From Streptomyces sp. CB02980 (lineage in GTDB: Bacteria; Actinomycetota; Actinomycetes; Streptomycetales; Streptomycetaceae), in NCBI RefSeq assembly GCF_014451325.2, contig NZ_JACSCH020000014.1:121072-185071 (forward strand): 64,000 nucleotides of DNA, read 5' to 3'. A model generated the notes under the pieces. The model had not been told where the DNA came from and ran no database searches. It saw only the letters and a program-made list of their open reading frames with translations. Of the stretch, positions 54,615-63,251 are shown piece by piece. Made by a program: the position numbers and the translations under genes. Within the stretch, counting starts at the first letter, position 1; every line of letters starts with the position of its first letter.

Positions 54615-56669
54615 ATGCCGATGCGAATGCGGAGAACCCGCGGAGCCCGACTGCCGTACGGAACCCTCGTGGCCGCGGCCACGGCCGCCCTGCTCGCGAC
54701 CCTGGTCACGCCCGCCGGAGCCCAGCCGGAGCCCGCCGCGCCCACCGGGTCCGCCGCGCTGCCCGCGTCCCTCGCGCCGGCGGTACGGGAGTCCCGGCCC
54801 GTCCACTCGTACGCCGACGCCATCCGCGAGTCCGTCTGGGTCGACACCGGACTCGACGGCGACGGCGACGGGCGCACGGACCGGGTCGCCGTCGACATCG
54901 TCCGCCCCCGGGAGACCGCCGCGGCCGGCCGGAAGATCCCGGTCATCATGGACGCCAGCCCGTACTACGCCTGCTGCGGACGCGGGAACGAGAGCCAGAA
55001 GAAGACCTACGACGCGGACGGAGACCCCGTCCAGTTCCCGCTGTTCTACGACAACTTCTTCGTCCCGCGCGGCTACGCCTTCGTCGCCGTCGACCTCGCC
55101 GGCACCAACCGCTCCGACGGCTGCGACGACGTCGGCGGCCGCTCCGACGTCCAGTCGGCCAAGGCCGTCGTCGACTGGCTGAACGGCCGCGCCCGCGGCT
55201 ACAGCTCCCGCACGGGGGACACCCGGTCCCGCGCCACCACCTGGAGCACCGGGAACGTCGGCATGATCGGCAAGAGCTGGGACGGCACCATCGCCAACGG
55301 CGTCGCCGCCACCGGCGTCGAAGGGCTGAAAACGATCGTCCCGATCGGCGCCATCTCCTCCTGGTACGACTACTTCCACTCCCAGGGAGCCCCGCTCTAC
55401 AACGCCAACCCGAGCTGGCTCTCCGAGTACGTCAACAGCCCCGAGGCGCAGGCCCGCTGCGGCGCCGTCCAGGACCGCATCACCGCCGGCACCCCGTACA
55501 GCGGAGACCGCACGGCCGCCTGGACCGAGCGGGACCACGTACGGAACGCGGCCAAGGTGAAGGCCAGCGTCTTCGTCGTGCACGGGCAGCAGGACCTCAA
55601 CGTGCGCGCCAACCAGTTCGGACAGTGGTGGGACGCCCTCGGCGCCCAGGGAGTCGAACGGAAGATCTGGCTCTCCCAGACCGGCCACGTCGACCCCTTC
55701 GACTTCCGGCGCGCCGACTGGGTCCGCACCCTGCATCGCTGGTTCGACCACTACCTCCTCGGCTACGAGAACGGCATCGACCGCGAACCGGTCGCCGACA
55801 TCGAGCGCGCCCCGGACCGCTGGACCACCGACCGCCAGTGGCCGCCGCGCGGCACCGCAGGCACCACCCTGCGCCCCGCCCCCGGCGCGGCACCCGGGCC
55901 CGGCGTCCTCGGCCGCGCCCCCGCCGCCCCCGGCTCCACCGCGGCCTTCACCGACGACCCCGGTCTGGGCGAGCTCGACTGGGCGGCCCGGATCGACGGA
56001 GCGACCCCCGAGAAGGCCGGGTTCGTCACCCGTCCCCTCTCCCGCGACCTGCGGATCTCCGGCTCCTCGAAGGTGACGGTCACCGCCACCCCGACCACCG
56101 CCACCGCACATCTCTCCGCCGTCCTCGTGGACCTCGGACCGGACACGATCCGCGACTACGGGGCCGCGGGCGAGGGCATCACCACCCTCACCGCACGCAC
56201 CTGCTGGGGCGCGAGCACCCCCGGCGACAGCGCCTGCTTCAAGGAGACGGAGGCGCGCACGGCGCACGTCGGCTACACGGTCGTCAGCCGGGGCTGGGCC
56301 GATCTCGGCACCTGGGCCGACCCGCGCGAGGAGCGCCCGCTGACCCCCGGCAGGGCGTACACGATGACCCTGGACCTCGCCGCCACCGACCACGTCGTCC
56401 CGGCCGGACACCGTCTCGCCCTGATCGTCGGCGGCACCGACAAGGACCTGCTCGACCCTCCGTCGACCACCCCGACCCTGACCCTCGACCTCGCCCGCAC
56501 CTGGGCGAAGCTGCCGCTCGTCGGCGGCGCCGAGGCCTTCGGCCGGGCCACCTCGGGTCCGTACCAGGCCGTGCCCTCGCTCACCCCCGCCGCCCCCTCG
56601 CTGAGCGGCGCCGTACCGCCGGCCGCCGTCGCCGGCCCGCGCCTGCCGGGATTCGGAGCCGCCCGATGA
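54615..56669 (+). CDS. Secreted Xaa-Pro dipeptidyl-peptidase (S15, PepX-like)
   Basis: This 684-residue serine peptidase has a signal peptide (RMRRTRG, then LVAAATAALLATLVTPAGA). The nucleophile motif GKSWDGTIANG gives Ser221, the Asp is in VFVVHGQQDLNV (about 325) and the His in LSQTGHVDPFDF (about 354). The C-terminal jelly-roll domain of the PepX/CocE type starts after about 430. It removes Xaa-Pro dipeptides. The start is ATG 54615, with 54621 also possible. Its gene overlaps the M14 carboxypeptidase gene by four bases, so the two exopeptidases are made together. Confidence 0.92.
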   Translation: MPMRMRRTRGARLPYGTLVAAATAALLATLVTPAGAQPEPAAPTGSAALPASLAPAVRESRPVHSYADAIRESVWVDTGLDGDGDGRTDRVAVDIVRPRETAAAGRKIPVIMDASPYYACCGRGNESQKKTYDADGDPVQFPLFYDNFFVPRGYAFVAVDLAGTNRSDGCDDVGGRSDVQSAKAVVDWLNGRARGYSSRTGDTRSRATTWSTGNVGMIGKSWDGTIANGVAATGVEGLKTIVPIGAISSWYDYFHSQGAPLYNANPSWLSEYVNSPEAQARCGAVQDRITAGTPYSGDRTAAWTERDHVRNAAKVKASVFVVHGQQDLNVRANQFGQWWDALGAQGVERKIWLSQTGHVDPFDFRRADWVRTLHRWFDHYLLGYENGIDREPVADIERAPDRWTTDRQWPPRGTAGTTLRPAPGAAPGPGVLGRAPAAPGSTAAFTDDPGLGELDWAARIDGATPEKAGFVTRPLSRDLRISGSSKVTVTATPTTATAHLSAVLVDLGPDTIRDYGAAGEGITTLTARTCWGASTPGDSACFKETEARTAHVGYTVVSRGWADLGTWADPREERPLTPGRAYTMTLDLAATDHVVPAGHRLALIVGGTDKDLLDPPSTTPTLTLDLARTWAKLPLVGGAEAFGRATSGPYQAVPSLTPAAPSLSGAVPPAAVAGPRLPGFGAAR

Positions 56670-57973
56670 ACCCCCGTACCGGACACCGGAGTTCCCGGCG
56701 CGCCGTCGCCCTCGTGGCGGGCGCCGCCGCCCTCGCCCTGCCCCTCGTCACCGTCCCGGCGAAGGCGGCGGACAGCGCGCCCGTGAAGCCGCTGCCGCGC
56801 ACCGGATTCGAGACGAGCCGGGGCGCCCGATGGACCACCGAGGCCGAGGAACGGGACTTCCTCGCGGCCGTCGACCGGGGCAGCGCACGTCTGTCGCTGC
56901 GGGTCATCGGCACCACCGCCCAGGGCCGCCCGCTCCGGCTCGCCACCCTCGGTACGGGCCGCACCGCCGTGCTGCTCGTCTGCAGCCAGCACGGTGACGA
57001 ACCCGCGGGCCGGGAGGCCTGTCTGAGCACGGTGCGCGACCTCGCCCACGCCCGGGACCGGGAGACCCTGCGCTTCCTCGCCCGGACGACCCTCCTCGTC
57101 GTGCCCACCGCCAACCCCGACGGCCGGGAGGCCGACACCCGGGGCAACGCCGACGGTGTCGACGTCAACCGCGACCACCTCGCCCTGCGCACCGCCGAGG
57201 CGCGCGCGGTCGCCGCGGTCATCCGCGACCGGCGGCCCGAACTCGTCTACGACCTGCACGAGTACGGTGCCACCCCCCGGTACTACGACAAGGACCTGCT
57301 CGCCCTCTGGCCGCGCAGCCTCGACGCGGACCCGCACGTCCACGACGAGTCCCGGACCCTCTCCGAGGAGTACGTCCGACCCGCCGCCGGGCTCGCCGGG
57401 TACAGCAGCGGCATCTACGGCATCTGGACCGACCCCCTCACCGGCAAGCCGCTCAAGCAGGTCGCGGGCGACGGCCAGGAGCGGATCCTGCGGAACACCG
57501 CCGGGATCAAGCACTCCGTGGGCCTGCTCGTGGAGACCCGGGTGGACGCCTTCGACGAGGCCGAGCAGAACGACCCGGCGCGTAACCACCGGCGCCGTGT
57601 CGCCACCCAACACGCCGCCCTGGAAGGGGCCTTCGACTACCTCGACGAGCGGCGCGGGCCGCTCACGGCGGTCACCTCCGCTGCCCGGCGCGCCGGATAC
57701 GCCGACCGTGGCCCGGTCTTCCTCGGCGGCGCCGACAACGACCCGCCGGAGCCGTCGGAGATCCTCGCCGACCCTCCCTGCGGCTATCGGCTGTCCGCCG
57801 CGCAGTACGCGGAGGCGGGCGACGAACTCGCCCTGCACGGCGTCGCCGTGCGGCCGGAGGGCGAGGGGGTGTTCGTCCCCCTCGCCCAGTCGCGGCGCGC
57901 GCTCGTGGCACTGCTCCTGGACGGGCGGGCCACCTATCACCTCGTCAGTGGCAGTCCTGTGGAGGAGTGTTGA
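56666..57973 (+). CDS. Secreted M14-family zinc carboxypeptidase
   Basis: This 435-residue protein has a signal peptide (SSRRAVALVAGAAALALPLVTVPAKAA; SRR resembles the Tat motif but lacks the full consensus) and an M14 domain: HxxE in SQHGDEPAG (His109, Glu112), TANPDGREADTRGN, VDVNRDH and DLHEYG (His198). A Glu in LLVETRVDAF may be the catalytic base. It overlaps the S15 peptidase gene (ATGA), so carboxy- and dipeptidyl-peptidase activities are coupled in the extracellular breakdown of peptides. It belongs to the succinylglutamate desuccinylase-like/M14 branch by its compact HGDE loop. Confidence 0.87.
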   Translation: MNPRTGHRSSRRAVALVAGAAALALPLVTVPAKAADSAPVKPLPRTGFETSRGARWTTEAEERDFLAAVDRGSARLSLRVIGTTAQGRPLRLATLGTGRTAVLLVCSQHGDEPAGREACLSTVRDLAHARDRETLRFLARTTLLVVPTANPDGREADTRGNADGVDVNRDHLALRTAEARAVAAVIRDRRPELVYDLHEYGATPRYYDKDLLALWPRSLDADPHVHDESRTLSEEYVRPAAGLAGYSSGIYGIWTDPLTGKPLKQVAGDGQERILRNTAGIKHSVGLLVETRVDAFDEAEQNDPARNHRRRVATQHAALEGAFDYLDERRGPLTAVTSAARRAGYADRGPVFLGGADNDPPEPSEILADPPCGYRLSAAQYAEAGDELALHGVAVRPEGEGVFVPLAQSRRALVALLLDGRATYHLVSGSPVEEC

Positions 57974-58021
57974 CGATCACGTGCCGTACAGGCCGGAGTG
58001 GCGTGAATCCATCGTTTGCCG

Positions 58022-58033
58022 AGGTAAAGTTAC
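58022..58033. promoter_or_regulatory. Short palindrome before a small secreted protein gene
   Basis: GGTAA-AG-TTACC (58022-58033) is a perfect palindrome in an AT-richer patch 59 bases before the ATG at 58092. It may be an operator of the small gene. Confidence 0.4.
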
Positions 58034-58091
58034 CGATTGGTACTGACCATGCCTCGAACAGGTCCCCACGGCCTGGAAGTTGGAGAACACC

Positions 58092-58394
58092 ATGCGCACC
58101 ACCACGACCGCACGTCGCGTCCTCACGTCCGTGCTCGCCACGACGCTGCTCGCCGGCGGCGTGCTGCTCGGGCAGACGGTGACCGCCGAGCCCGCGGCCG
58201 CAGCCAAGATGACCTGCAACATCAGCCAGCTGAGGCACGACGCCCAGAAGGAGCGCAACCGCGCCGCGCAGCTCAGGGGTCTCGGTGCCCACGCGGAGGC
58301 CCGCAACGCCCTCGCCCGCGCCAACGCCCTGGAGACGCGCGCCCGCCAGTGCGAGGACGCGGAGAACAACAACAAGCCCCCGCTCTGGAAGTAG
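58092..58394 (+). CDS. Small secreted protein
   Basis: This 100-residue protein has a signal peptide (RTTTTARRVLTSVLATTLLAGGVLLGQ, cleaved after AAAA at about residue 38) and a mature domain of about 60 residues, a charged helix pair (LRHDAQKERNRAAQLRGLGAHAEARNALARANALETRARQC) with two Cys (MTCN and RQCED) that could form a disulfide. GGAGAA lies eight bases before the ATG. It is flanked by its own promoter region and a strong terminator. Function unknown. Confidence 0.82.
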   Translation: MRTTTTARRVLTSVLATTLLAGGVLLGQTVTAEPAAAAKMTCNISQLRHDAQKERNRAAQLRGLGAHAEARNALARANALETRARQCEDAENNNKPPLWK

Positions 58395-58428
58395 GAACAC
58401 ACGCCGGGAAAGCGATCCGGTGAGCAAA

Positions 58429-58470
58429 CGCGGGGCGGGTGCTGTCCGAAAGGGCAGCACCCGCCCCGCG
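58429..58470. terminator. Strong hairpin after the small secreted protein gene
   Basis: The arms 58429-58447 and 58452-58470 pair over 19 positions with one G-T, around a GAAA loop; the core is CGGGGCGGGTGCTG with its complement. The convergent oxidase gene ends eight bases beyond, so both genes can use it. Confidence 0.9.
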
Positions 58471-58477
58471 GCCGTTC

Positions 58478-59434
58478 TCACGCCTCCGCCAGCTCCGCCG
58501 CCCGCTCCGCGCAGCCCCAGGCCACCGTGACGCCCGCGCCCCCGTGCCCGTAGTGGTGCACCAGACGCCCGCCGCCCGGCAGCGGCACCGCCTCGATCCG
58601 GACTCCGCCCACCCGCGCCGGACGCAGGCCCACCCGGTGGCCGAGCACCCGCGCCCCCGCGATCTCCGGCCGCACCCGCGCGCACCGCGCCACGATCGCC
58701 GCCGCCGTCGCCGGATCGGGCTCCGTCCGCTCGTCGTCCTCCTCGGCCGTCCCGCCCAGGACCAGCCGCCCCGGCTGCGGGAAGAAGTACGTCGTCTCGC
58801 CGGCCCCCGCGTCCGCCGAGGTGAACCACTCCTCGATCCCCGGGTTCTCCACCAGGACCAACTGCCCCCGCACCGGTCGCAGTCCGGGATCCGGTACGAG
58901 TTCCCGCGCCGCAGCCCCCGTGCAGTCGACGACCACCCGCGCCCCGGCCGCCGCCTCCCCGAAGCCGCCGACCGTACGCCGCTCGAAGACCCCGCCGGCC
59001 GCCTCGAACCGGTCCCGCAGCCAGGCCAGATGGACCGGCATGTCGATCAGCGGCAACCGTGCCGCGAGACCCACGTCGTACGGCCCCGGCACCTCCTCGG
59101 GCGCCAGCTGCCGAAGGCCCGGCACCTCCCGCGCCCAGGAGCCCAGCCCGTCCAGGACGGTGTCCGCGTGGACCCCGGCCACCCACCGCACCCCCGTGCG
59201 CTCCGGATCGGCGGCCAGCTCGCCGTACACCCGCAACGAGACCAACGCCCAGGCGCCCGCCTCCTCCTCGGGCTCGATCCGGTACGGCCACCACAGGGCC
59301 CCGGCCACCGCCGAGGTCGTCGCCGTCACCTCGTCCCGCGACCAGACCCGCACCCGAAGGCCGCGCTCCGCCAGCGTCACCGCGGTCGTCAGACCGACGA
59401 CCCCGCCACCCACCACGATCACGTCGCTCTCCAT
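58478..59434 (-). CDS. D-amino-acid oxidase-like FAD enzyme
   Basis: This 318-residue flavoprotein has the FAD-binding start VIVVGGGVVGLTTAVTLAERGLRVRVW (about residues 5-31) and DAO family blocks: SAVAGALWWPYR, VVVDCTGAAARELVPDPGLRPVRGQLVLV, and the C-terminal HHYGHGGAGVTVAWGCA (about 293-309). Substrate-binding Tyr/Arg residues fit the family (ETTYFFPQ, GLRPARVGG). It deaminates D-amino acids to keto acids, releasing peroxide. There is no signal peptide. ATG 59434 is conserved. Confidence 0.88.
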   Translation of the reverse strand: MESDVIVVGGGVVGLTTAVTLAERGLRVRVWSRDEVTATTSAVAGALWWPYRIEPEEEAGAWALVSLRVYGELAADPERTGVRWVAGVHADTVLDGLGSWAREVPGLRQLAPEEVPGPYDVGLAARLPLIDMPVHLAWLRDRFEAAGGVFERRTVGGFGEAAAGARVVVDCTGAAARELVPDPGLRPVRGQLVLVENPGIEEWFTSADAGAGETTYFFPQPGRLVLGGTAEEDDERTEPDPATAAAIVARCARVRPEIAGARVLGHRVGLRPARVGGVRIEAVPLPGGGRLVHHYGHGGAGVTVAWGCAERAAELAEA

Positions 59435-59516
59435 GCCCCGGACCGTACCGGGACCGGGACATTTCCGGGACGGACCAGCCATGGAACGAGGACCCCGACC
59501 GGGGAATGCTGGAGGC

Positions 59517-60131
59517 ATGCCGGCCGTGTACACGACTCTCGACCTCGCCCCCGCCGTCCTCCCGGACGGCGGTGGTGTCCTCCCCGGGGCCTTCGCCCGG
59601 CCCCGCCCCCGCCCCGAGGACCTCGACCTCGTCGTCGACGGCAGAGCGCTGCTCCACCGGCTCGACGAGGCCGAGGGCGTCGACACGGTCTCGCCGCTGG
59701 CCGGCGACCTCCCGCCCGCCCTCCGCGCCGAGCACGTCCACGGGCTCCTCGACCCGGACGCGGACGCCGGCCCCGCGGGCTCGCTCACGGGCGGCCGCCG
59801 GGTGATCTACTCCTGCCCCGACTGCGAGGACCTCGGCTGCGGAGCCGTCACCGCCGTGGTCGAGCACGACGGCGAGGACGTCGTCTGGCGCGACTTCGCC
59901 TGGCAGACCGGCCCCACCGCGGACCCGGCCCGCGAGGGCTACCCCGGCGTGGGCCCGTACCGCTTCCACCGGGCGACGTACCGGACCGTCCTGCGGCGCC
60001 TCGGAACGGAGCCCCGGACCGAGCTCCGGACGGCCCCCCCGATCGCCCCCCGGCCGGAGGCCCGCGCGCGGCCCCGGGTCGAGCCCCGGACGGAGGCCTC
60101 CACGGGGCCCCGGGCGGAGGCCCGCAGGTAG
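59517..60131 (+). CDS. Conserved hypothetical protein with repetitive C-terminal tail
   Basis: This 204-residue protein has a conserved actinobacterial core of about 155 residues: RVIYSCPDCEDLGCGAVTAVVEHDG (about residues 97-121) has CPDCxxxxC like a metal knuckle, and VVWRDFAWQTG and GPYRFHRATYRTVLRRL follow. The final 40 residues are Arg/Pro/Glu/Ala-rich (EPRTELRTAPPIAPRPEARARPR), arising from GCCCCGGAC/GGAGGCC DNA repeats that continue after the stop to about 60230. Start ATG 59517. It is divergent from the oxidase gene. Function unknown. Confidence 0.72.
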   Translation: MPAVYTTLDLAPAVLPDGGGVLPGAFARPRPRPEDLDLVVDGRALLHRLDEAEGVDTVSPLAGDLPPALRAEHVHGLLDPDADAGPAGSLTGGRRVIYSCPDCEDLGCGAVTAVVEHDGEDVVWRDFAWQTGPTADPAREGYPGVGPYRFHRATYRTVLRRLGTEPRTELRTAPPIAPRPEARARPRVEPRTEASTGPRAEARR

Positions 60132-60274
60132 GCGTCCCGTGGAGTCCCGCACCCGGCCCGTGGAAGCCCCGCACGGGGCTCCGTCCGTGGTCCCGCAGGC
60201 CGCCCCGGACGGAGTCTCGGCCGGAGGCACCCGCCCCACGTCCCCGACCGGGGCGGAGCCGGTCCGCCGTCGCC

Positions 60275-60280
60275 TAGGAT
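60275..60280 (+). promoter_or_regulatory. -10 box close to the ATG of the second ABC-F gene
   Basis: TAGGAT (60275-60280) is ten bases before the ATG at 60291, which has no Shine-Dalgarno sequence. Transcription would start about 60287-60291, giving a leaderless or four-base-leader mRNA. Confidence 0.5.
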
Positions 60281-60290
60281 TCGTACCCTG

Positions 60291-61928
60291 ATGACTGCAA
60301 CCCTCGTCGCCAAGGACCTCGCCGCCGGCCACGGCGAACGCACCCTCTTCGCCGCGCTCGACCTCGTCGTCGCCCCCGGCGACGTCATCGGCCTCGTCGG
60401 CGTCAACGGCGCCGGCAAGTCGACCCTGCTGCGGCTGCTCGCCGGGCTCGACACCCCGGAGGAGGGGGAGCTCCGGCTCTCCCCGCCCACCGCCGCCGTC
60501 GGCCACCTCCCGCAGGAGCCGGAGCGGCGCGCGGGGGAGACCGTGCGGGAGTTCCTCGCCCGGCGCACCGGCGTCGCCGCCGCCCAGACGGCGATGGACG
60601 AGGCCACCCAGGGCCTCGTCGACGGCACGCCCGGCGCCGACGACGCGTACGCGATCACCCTGGAGCGCTGGCTGAACCTCGGCGGCGCCGACCTCGACGA
60701 GCGCGCCGACGAGGTCGCCGACTCGCTCGGCCTCACCGTCGGCCTCGACCAGCCGATGACCTCCCTCTCCGGCGGTCAGGCCGCCCGTGCCGGCCTCGCC
60801 TCCCTGCTGCTCTCCCGCTACGACGTCTTCCTGCTCGACGAGCCCACCAACGACCTCGACCTCGACGGGCTCGAGCGCCTCGAAGGCTTCGTGAAGGGGC
60901 TGCGCGCCGGCACGGTCGTCATCAGCCACGACCGCGAGTTCCTCACCCGTACGGTCACCAAGGTCCTCGAACTCGACCTCGCCCAGCAGCAGATCACGCT
61001 GTACGGCGGCGGTTACGAGGCCTACCTGGAGGAGCGGGACAGGGCCAGGCGGCACGCGCGCGAGGACTTCGACGAGTACGCGGGCAAGAAGGCGGCCCTC
61101 GAAGCGCGCGGCCACATGCAGCGGTCCTGGATGGACAAGGGCGTCAAGAACGCCCGCCGCAAGTCCACCGACAGCGACAAGCTCGGCCGCAACGCGCGCA
61201 GCGAGGCCAGCGAGAAGCAGGCCGCGAAGGCCCGCCAGACCCAGCGCATGATCGAGCGCCTCGACGTCGTCGACGAGCCCCGCAAGGAGTGGGAGCTCCG
61301 CATGGAGATCGCGGCCGCTCCGCGCTCCGGCTCGGTCGTCGCGACCCTCCGCGAGGCCGAGGTGCGCCGCGGCGACTTCTCCTTCGGCCCCGTCACGCTG
61401 CAGATCGACTGGGCCGACCGGGTCGCCGTCACCGGGGCCAACGGCGCCGGGAAGTCGACCCTGCTCGCCGCCCTGCTCGGCCGGCTGCCGCTCGACTCCG
61501 GGGACGCGGTCCTCGGCTCGGGCGTCGTCGTCGGGGAGGTCGACCAGGCCCGCAAGCTCTTCCACGGTACGGAGACGCTCCTGGAGGCGTTCTGCGCGGC
61601 CGTGCCGGAGACGGAGCCCGCCGAGGTCCGTACCCTGCTGGCCAAGTTCGGCCTCAAGGCCGTCCATGTGATGCGGCCCGCCACCACGCTCTCCCCGGGC
61701 GAGCGGACCCGCGCCGCGCTCGCCCTGCTCCAGGGCCGGGGCGTGAACCTGCTCGTCCTCGACGAGCCGACGAACCACCTGGACCTGCCGGCCATCGAGC
61801 AGCTGGAGTCCGCGCTCGACTCGTACACCGGCACCCTGCTGCTCGTCACCCACGACCGGCGGATGCTCGACGCGGTCCGCACCACGCGGCGCGTCGAGGT
61901 CGCCGACGGCAAGGTCACCGAGCTCTGA
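60291..61928 (+). CDS. ABC-F family ribosome-associated ATPase
   Basis: This 545-residue soluble protein has two ABC domains. Domain 1: GVNGAGKSTLL (about residues 37-47), LSGGQAARA and FLLDEPTNDLDLDG. Domain 2: GANGAGKSTLL, LSPGERTRA and VLDEPTNHLDLPA; the change of LSGGE to LSPGE matches some actinobacterial ABC-F groups. The linker (about 245-330) is Lys/Arg-rich with KNARRKSTDSDKLGRNARSEASEKQ. It is likely a housekeeping translation factor or a resistance protein; it differs in motif detail from the ABC-F at 32.3 kb. Confidence 0.88.
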   Translation: MTATLVAKDLAAGHGERTLFAALDLVVAPGDVIGLVGVNGAGKSTLLRLLAGLDTPEEGELRLSPPTAAVGHLPQEPERRAGETVREFLARRTGVAAAQTAMDEATQGLVDGTPGADDAYAITLERWLNLGGADLDERADEVADSLGLTVGLDQPMTSLSGGQAARAGLASLLLSRYDVFLLDEPTNDLDLDGLERLEGFVKGLRAGTVVISHDREFLTRTVTKVLELDLAQQQITLYGGGYEAYLEERDRARRHAREDFDEYAGKKAALEARGHMQRSWMDKGVKNARRKSTDSDKLGRNARSEASEKQAAKARQTQRMIERLDVVDEPRKEWELRMEIAAAPRSGSVVATLREAEVRRGDFSFGPVTLQIDWADRVAVTGANGAGKSTLLAALLGRLPLDSGDAVLGSGVVVGEVDQARKLFHGTETLLEAFCAAVPETEPAEVRTLLAKFGLKAVHVMRPATTLSPGERTRAALALLQGRGVNLLVLDEPTNHLDLPAIEQLESALDSYTGTLLLVTHDRRMLDAVRTTRRVEVADGKVTEL

Positions 61929-62028
61929 TGACCGCCTCGCACACGGCGGGCCGGGGGCTCGCGACGACGGCCGTGTGTGCGGCACGGCGGGCCGCGACGC
62001 CGGTCCCGTGCGTCGGCCGGGGCCCGCG

Positions 62029-62757
62029 ATGACGGTCTCGTTCGGCTGGGGACCCGTCGAGGCGAGGGTCCTCGCCCCCTCGGCCGGCTGCGTGGTCGTC
62101 GTCGACGTGCTGTCCTTCACCACCGCCGTAGGCGTCGCCGTCGAGGCCGGCGCGGCCGTCCACCCGTACCGGTGGCGGGACGCGACGGCCGTCGCGTACG
62201 CGGAGAGCGTCGGCGCGACGCTCGCCGTCGGGCGCCGCGAGGCGACCCCCGAGCACCCGTGGTCGCTCTCCCCGGCGGCCCTGCGCGCCGCCCCGACGCC
62301 GCCGCGCCTGGTCCTGCCCTCGCCGAACGGCTCCACCATCGCGGCGGAGGCCGGTGACGCGGTCGTCGTCGCCGCGTCCCTGCGCAACCACTCGGCCGTC
62401 GTCCGCTGGCTCACGCGGCAGGGGTACGGCTCCGCCGAACGCCCGGTCACGGTCATCGCGTCCGGCGAGCGGTGGCCGGACGGTTCGCTGCGCCCGGCGC
62501 TCGAGGACCTGCTCGGTGCTGGCGCCGTCCTCGCCGGGCTGCGGGCCGCGGGCCCGCACATCCTCACCCCGGAGGCGACCGCGGCGGCCACGCTGTGGGC
62601 GGCCACCGAGGACCCGGTCGCCGCCTTGCACGGCTGTGACTCGGGTCGTGAACTGTACGAGTACGGCTTTCCGCAGGACGTGGCCGTGGCCGCCGAGACC
62701 GACAGCTCGACGACCGTCCCCGTTCTCGTGGACGGCGCATTCCAGGAGGCACCATGA
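62029..62757 (+). CDS. 2-phosphosulfolactate phosphatase family protein (ComB-like)
   Basis: This 242-residue protein has the ComB fold signatures VVVVDVLSFTTAVGVAVEAGA (about residues 19-39), LPSPNGSTIAAEAG (about 94-107) and VVAASLRNHSAVV. ComB removes phosphate from 2-phosphosulfolactate in coenzyme M synthesis; in actinobacteria without that pathway its substrate is unknown. The ATG at 62029 has a poor ribosome binding site, while the coding frame is open from 61975. It overlaps the next gene by ATGA. The sulfonate context at 21-27 kb is far away and probably unrelated. Confidence 0.85.
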   Translation: MTVSFGWGPVEARVLAPSAGCVVVVDVLSFTTAVGVAVEAGAAVHPYRWRDATAVAYAESVGATLAVGRREATPEHPWSLSPAALRAAPTPPRLVLPSPNGSTIAAEAGDAVVVAASLRNHSAVVRWLTRQGYGSAERPVTVIASGERWPDGSLRPALEDLLGAGAVLAGLRAAGPHILTPEATAAATLWAATEDPVAALHGCDSGRELYEYGFPQDVAVAAETDSSTTVPVLVDGAFQEAP

Positions 62758-63155
62758 CCGACCTACTGACCCGGCTGACCGAGATGCTGGACGATCTCGA
62801 CGCCGACGTGGACGAGACGATCGACCTCGCCGACGAGATCGCCGCCTCGGGCGACGCCGGTCTCCTGCCGCGTCTCCAGGCGGAGCTGGATCGCGCCCTC
62901 ACCGAGCGGAACGCCTACGCCCGTGAGCTCCTCGGCGGCGTCGTCGCGGCGATCGGGGGCCCGGAGGCCCTGCCGACCCTGATCCGCGCCTCCGCCGTCG
63001 ACCTCGGTGACGACCAGGACGGTCTGGCCACCGAGATCGTCGATCTGGTCCAGGCCGACCCGAAGGCGGCCCGGGACCTCCTCCAGCCGCTGACGGAGGA
63101 CGACGACCTCTCCGTCGCCAACCGCGCCGACTGGGCCCTGCGCTTCCTGCCGTAG
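62754..63155 (+). CDS. HEAT-repeat-like helical hypothetical protein
   Basis: This 133-residue acidic protein is all-helical: successive helices LLTRLTEMLDDLDADVDETIDLADEIAA, LLPRLQAELDRALTERNAYARELLGGVVAAI, ALPTLIRASAVDLGDDQDGLATEIVDLV and DPKAARDLLQPL, with the HEAT-like ending DDDLSVANRADWALRFL. It has no Cys or membrane helix. The ATG overlaps the stop of the ComB-like gene by four bases (ATGA), so it is coupled to it. It may be a protein-binding partner. Confidence 0.72.
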   Translation: MTDLLTRLTEMLDDLDADVDETIDLADEIAASGDAGLLPRLQAELDRALTERNAYARELLGGVVAAIGGPEALPTLIRASAVDLGDDQDGLATEIVDLVQADPKAARDLLQPLTEDDDLSVANRADWALRFLP

Positions 63156-63199
63156 CGGGGGCAGCGCGACCGGCTCGGGGTCCACCGGTAGCCGCCGCA

Positions 63200-63231
63200 G
63201 TCCCCGTGGCCCGAAGGGGGCACACGGGGAC
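63200..63231. terminator. Hairpin between convergent genes before tex
   Basis: GTCCCCGTG (63200-63208) and CACGGGGAC (63223-63231) are inverted repeats with a 14-base loop between the HEAT-like gene and the tex stop. Confidence 0.75.
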
Positions 63232-63251
63232 GACTACGACGACGTGTCCCG

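Noticed and set aside
57945..62606. 1553-codon minus-strand open frame
   Set aside because: It crosses several genes on the other strand and changes phase relative to the real oxidase gene at 58478-59434; composition is typical of a shadow.
62029..62757. Link between the ComB-like phosphatase and the sulfur operon
   Set aside because: They are 35 kb apart with no other coenzyme M or sulfolactate genes; common regulation is not supported by shared motifs.
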